NCBI GenBank assembly: GCA_018340805.1
Contig: JACMZG010001870.1
Span: 48,666,182-48,730,181 of the forward strand
Direction: 5' to 3'
From: Microvelia longipes
Lineage: Eukaryota; Arthropoda; Insecta; Hemiptera; Veliidae
Length of the DNA: 64,000 nt
The notes beneath the pieces were generated by a model. That model was given only the letters and a program-made list of their open reading frames with translations, was not told where the DNA came from and made no database searches. A program made the position numbers and the translations under genes. Below are positions 39,101 to 45,100 of this stretch, one piece after another. The number at the start of each line of letters is the position of its first letter. Within the stretch, counting starts at the first letter, position 1.

Positions 39101-42100
39101 TCTAGCTTCATCAAGAAAGAGTATTAACGCGATCGTTTATTTATGCTAAGCTTCGAAAATATGTAGCTAAGATGCCCAGTCACGAAGATGACCTTTTAAG
39201 ACATTTTTATATTTGACACTAGAACGCTCTTTCGCGTTACCCTGTAGTGTAGACGTCCAACTATATAAATACAGTATAAGTTTATTTATGAGAAAATCAA
39301 GGGACGTTTCTGCTACTTCTTAATGGACATATTTAAAAAATGAGTGCTATTCTGTAATTACTTAACTGGGCGTTTTAGCTACAATATTCATAATAAAAAA
39401 TCGCTTTTACAGCTATTCGCGTAAACACAAATTCTTAAATTTTAGTGGAGTTGACCATTCTTGATTATAGGATTTTAATAGAAATTTTTGTTTACTCCAA
39501 TGTAAATCTTAAAGATGTAATGTAATTCTTTGTTAAAACTGTTATTTTTAGCTAATATGTACAGTCGCATTGTCGACCAGTCGCGTAATACGGATCCTAC
39601 CCAAGGTGTTTGAATTAATAGATAAATAATACCGTAAAAGAAATTAAGAATTGGAATTTACACGTTGCAAAAAGTTTCTTCTAGTCTATCTTTTAGAACA
39701 TTTAAAATAATTTATTATGCCTACTTTTATTCACATCTATATTTATGGTGTGCAACTCTGGGGCAATGCCCATAATGTAGATAAAATATTTTTACTTCAA
39801 AAGAGAGCTATCAGGATTATGTTTAAACTCTCGTCTTGTGTCTCTTGCTCAGCATAATTCAAAGAAAATGAAATACTTACAACTTATTCCCTGTATTGTT
39901 TGTTAATTCTTAAATATATTCACTCTACCATTACAAATTATCAGACAGTGGGTCATTATCACTTAAATAATACAAGACATAAAAATAACCTTATAACCAA
40001 GTGCTGTAGACTTAATATAACAAAGAGACAAAGCATTATACAATCAGGCTTACCATATTACAATAATTTGCCTCAAAAAATAAAATCCTACTCTGAAAAA
40101 AGCTTTTATTTTTATATTAAGAAAACCCACTGTATGGAGTAGAAGATTTTTATAATATAAAATTTTAATAAAAGTTCAAACTGCAAACTTCAATCCTTAT
40201 GTTACTTTTTGCTTGACGTTTTTGTTTGTACATGTACATTTACCAAATAAAGTTTATTTATTTATTATTTATATTGTGTGCTAATAAGGAGATGTTGGTT
40301 GCAGGTGCTCTGGTGGTGTTGGCTCTGAGTTTTCTGACGTCCACCTTCTACTTCATACCCAAAGCCACCCTGGCAGGGGTCATCATATGTGCCATGATAT
40401 ACATGATAGAGTATCATGCTTTTGTTATGCTCTGGAGAACTAAAAGTAAGCTCTACATGCACTAACTTCCTGATATAATGTTTGTTTGGAATACATACTC
40501 GTCTATACTCATCTACTCTTCAAGATCCTTCGTGAAGAATAACAAGTCTCTCCACAGTTCAAGATATTTATTTACAATAAAGCAGAGTACTTTCGACCTA
40601 ACAAGAGGCCATCATCAGTGCCTATTAAACAAATAAGATAAATAAACTTCTCTGTTGTCTATGTATATTGCTCTTAGTTTTAGGTTTTGGCGTTTTATAT
40701 TTTTCCTTCCTCTTTATAATTACTTACATATTATTTATTTATAATTATTTATTACTTTATTATCAATTTAAGTATTTTTCAATTTTAAATATATATTTAC
40801 TTATTTATTTATGATTTTATCACATATTAATTTATTATCTATTTATTATATTTATTTTATTTTTATACGTTTTTTTCTAATATTCCATTTCTGGTACTTT
40901 ATAGAAATTGGGTCCCTCATTGGCCCTTTTCACATCCTGTCTGATTTGAAGTTGAATATCTCCAGTTTACTTATATTAAATTCATTATATTCAATACTTT
41001 GTCTATACTGTCGCCCCATGGGTGCTTATATAGAAAAGAACCGCTGTTTGAGGGTCCCTTTTCTATGAAAGTGTCCCTTTTCTTTTTTCTTTGTTTTTAA
41101 TTTATATATTTTTGCCCTTAAACCTTTCTTTTTCTAATCTTGTTAAAAGGGAGTAACTATCTACCTCAAATCCTCCCCATCTGGAGGAGTAACCATCTAA
41201 AGAAGTACTGGAATAAAGAACAACATGATTTTATAATTACTTAACTGAAAAAGATTTGGAAGGAAGGTTATTTCCAGAGCTTCCACTCCTACCTTCTGTC
41301 AGATACTCTCGTATACCTTCCGACATTCTGGCATACCTTTTGACATTATAGTATACCTTCCGACATTCTAGTATACCTTCCGACATTCTAGTATATCATC
41401 TGACATTCTAGTATACCTTCCGACATTCTAGTTTTCCTTATGACATTCTAGTATACCTTCCGACATTCTATTTCTGTTATATTCTTTGATTCTATACTTT
41501 ATGGATAATATTCAGAACTACCAGAGTTTCTAACTGGTCGGTCAGGTTCATTATTATAACTAATAAACTAACATATGTATATGTTTCAGAGGTTGACATA
41601 GTGCCATTTTTGGGTACGATGGTGACGTGTCTATTTGCCGGCCTGGAGTACGGGATCCTGGTAGGGGTGGCTCTAAACCTCATCATCCTTCTCTATCACT
41701 CTGCCCGTCCTGACATCTCCATGCAGTGGGTCTGGGTGAGTCTCTTACCATATCACAAGTTTAACCTCTACCTAATAGTTTTAATATAGTTTTTAATATT
41801 TATAGTTGACACAATATAATTGTATGAAAGTCTCTTACGAATGTTACAAGCAAAATGCAAATGCTACATCTGGGAACCGACGTTATCGTCATTATTGATG
41901 GCTCGGCTTATTGTCATGTGTCACTCTGGTTTGTCAACTCATCAGAGCGCCGACCTGAGCCTGATCTCATTCTGCTCTTCACTCAAAATTCAAAAGAGTA
42001 TAAAGTGAAATATTTACCAGAAACAAGCAGTGCTCTCTTACTGCCATCATGTTTGGCAAGCAAAACTTATATCATTTAATACTACCAAGATTTGCAAAAC

Positions 42101-45100
42101 ATGAATAGTTGGCACAATCAACTATTCAAGATGGCTGCCAGAATCCTTACACTCAATGTAATAGAGCATATGGTCCATCCAATCCACTGCTCAAGGTTAT
42201 TTTTTTCTTGCTGGAATTTTTACATTTTTTGGGATACTCACGAGCAAAGATACCTTAAAATGTACCCCTCCCTATCCTAAAAACCTAAATGACCAATACT
42301 CAAAAAAATCATGATACATTACACAAAATCCTAAAATATTCTGAGTAGGGTGTTGTTTTTTTATGATTTCTGGGGCTCTGAGGATAATATTAGTGGACTT
42401 GAGTGTATAAAACTAAAGAAAAAAATTGGGTAAAATCGGGTATGGGGTACCTCGGAACTTTTCCTCATTTCATCAGATTCACTACGCTCATCCTCCCTGC
42501 TTCAGGCTCGCTTCACTTGTCCTCAGAAATACAGTTCCCCAAATTTATACTGCAACATGTCATTGGTCTCGATTCACTCGTCTTCAGATAGTAAATGCAT
42601 CTGTATCATTCTCAGCAGTCACCCATACAGCACTGACCACGCTCAATGCTCCTTAATATTTATGATCCAACAAAAATCATGGTTATACTTGTCTTATTGA
42701 AAAAAAACTTAGTGTACTTATTTATTAGGTAATAATATACACTTGTACCATATTTCAACTCAATTGGACCATTTCCCAATTTTTAAAAAAAAACATACAC
42801 AAGTCATTCAATAAAAATTGAACTAATGCTTATAATGCAATGAAACTTGGCACACTTGTTATTCTTATACATAGCTACAAGGAAATTTGATTCCAAAGTT
42901 TAATTGGATCACATAATTTTTCTTTGTTTTATGACTTTTTGAAATTTTTGCCAAGTCATTATTGTGGGTTAATGACATCATAAAAAATTGTTTTCCAAAT
43001 AGCACAACTACAGCGGTAGACTGATTTTTGTACAAAATTTCAACTCTCTAGCCTAAATACACTGAGCGCTATGATGATAACTGACACACACACACACACA
43101 CATACAGACAGACAACTTTGCGAAAACCACTCAGAAGGCCTTAAAAACACCTGAAACGGATAATTCTAGTTTCATCCTGGTTTCGGATTTTTTGCAAACA
43201 CAATACTATTCCTATATGCTAGTGGTATAAATGAGTATAAATGTCCAGAAATCCTAAAATATGGTAGGTTAACTAACAATGTCAAGTAGGGTTTTGTAGC
43301 TATTAGTTGAATGAAACCGTTAACTCATATTGAGTCAATATGAATACTCTAGCCAGGAGGTCCTGGTTCAAATCTTGGTACCCTTAAAATTGTTTTTTTT
43401 ATATTACTACAAAATATTTCTGGTGTGGAGGTCTGCGAGACAGACAAAGTTTCTTTGAATGTTTGTATCTTTGCTCAATAGTCCTTATCTATCTTGCTCA
43501 ATAGTTCTTATCTATCTTGCTCAATAGTTCTTATCAATCTTGCTCAATAGTTCAATAGTATCTTTGCTCAATAGTTCTTAGTTCTTATCTATCTTGCTCA
43601 ATAGTCCTTATCTATCTTGCTCAATAGTTCTTATCTATCTTGCTCAATAGTTCTTATCTATCTTGCTCAATAGTTCAATAGTATCTTTGCTCAATAGTTC
43701 ATTTGTTGCTCAAATTTTTGGTTTCTTCATAGCCTGAGCAGTATCTTTACTACTCATGTATATTTTTTTCAAATGTATAACACATTTCATAAGTTAAGAT
43801 AAAGTGAGCTTTCATTGTTACGCAAAATATTTTGCAGACAAGATTTTGAAAGCTCTAAAACCAGTGTCAAATTAATACCTTCACTTTCGAGTTATACCTA
43901 TACCCAAAATTTTTTTAAATATTATGGTTTAGCAGCCTTTATTGTAAAGAAAATTGTCTTGAATTTTTTGGGCTCATATGGTAAGTGTAGGTAGATAGAT
44001 CTATTTTAAGTATATATTTATTCAAATTAAGGATTGAAATATTTAAGTTTTCAGGTGTATCTCTGTGCAATTCAAACTAAGAATTTAAGATTATTTTAAA
44101 ATTTTCACAAGAAAATATTGCTTTTTAGGTTGTTTGCCTCATGAACGGCGTTAGAGCCATGAATATATGAGGAAAAAGAAATGGCAGTATCAGGTAGTCC
44201 TAGTTTTAACCTTACCTGCTTAAGTGTAATATCTAGCTAAGTGCAATCAATTTCATTGAAGTAAATGAAACTGTCTATATTTGGGCTGAGTGGGTAATGG
44301 AGGGTTGTAGTTTGAAGGAAAATGTTTTTGTGCAGGTTGAGGATACGGAGGTGCTTGTGGTGACTCCCTCCCAGAACCTGGTGTTCCCGGCTGCGGAGTA
44401 TCTGCGAGATAGCATCCTGCGGGAATGTTCTGCTCGGAGCCTGGCTCCCGTCATTTTAGACGGTACTCACATCCACTCTATAGATTCCACCATGGCCAAG
44501 GTACATTTCTCCAGCCCTCACTCTGTAGCAAAACACTTCACAAAAATATAAATATGTATTTATAAAAAGGATTGCTTTGCCTTCCAAATTGTTCAGGTCG
44601 ATAATATGATATACCTATTAGAGCTCACTGAACAAGTATTGTGAAAGAAGTTCTCATATCTTACTTCAGGCTAAAGTTAAAATGAAATAAAGAATTGCTT
44701 TGCTCGCTTGATTTTACGACTGTCAGCTTTTAAATTATATTGATAATATTAGACAAGATTTTACTAAAGTAGTGATTGTTGATTTACTCTCTTGTCATAA
44801 ATCTTTCAGGTGTGCCATAATTACATTTGCCTTATGGTTGTTGAATCCCATAAAGAGGGGCTCTTCTTTCTTCATTCCTCTTTTGTTTGGTTTGACCTGT
44901 ATGTATTGATTGTTGTCTTAATATTTTGTTTGTGTGATGCTGATGAAAACTAAGTAATTACATAGTCCATGCTGACTCAACCAAACAGCTACATACATTT
45001 CAATTAATATAAATTTCGCAGCGTTTAGATCTGAAAAAATGACTTGTGAGGCGCAGAGTTTTTTTTTATTAATTTTTTCATCACATAGCGTTGTTGATAA

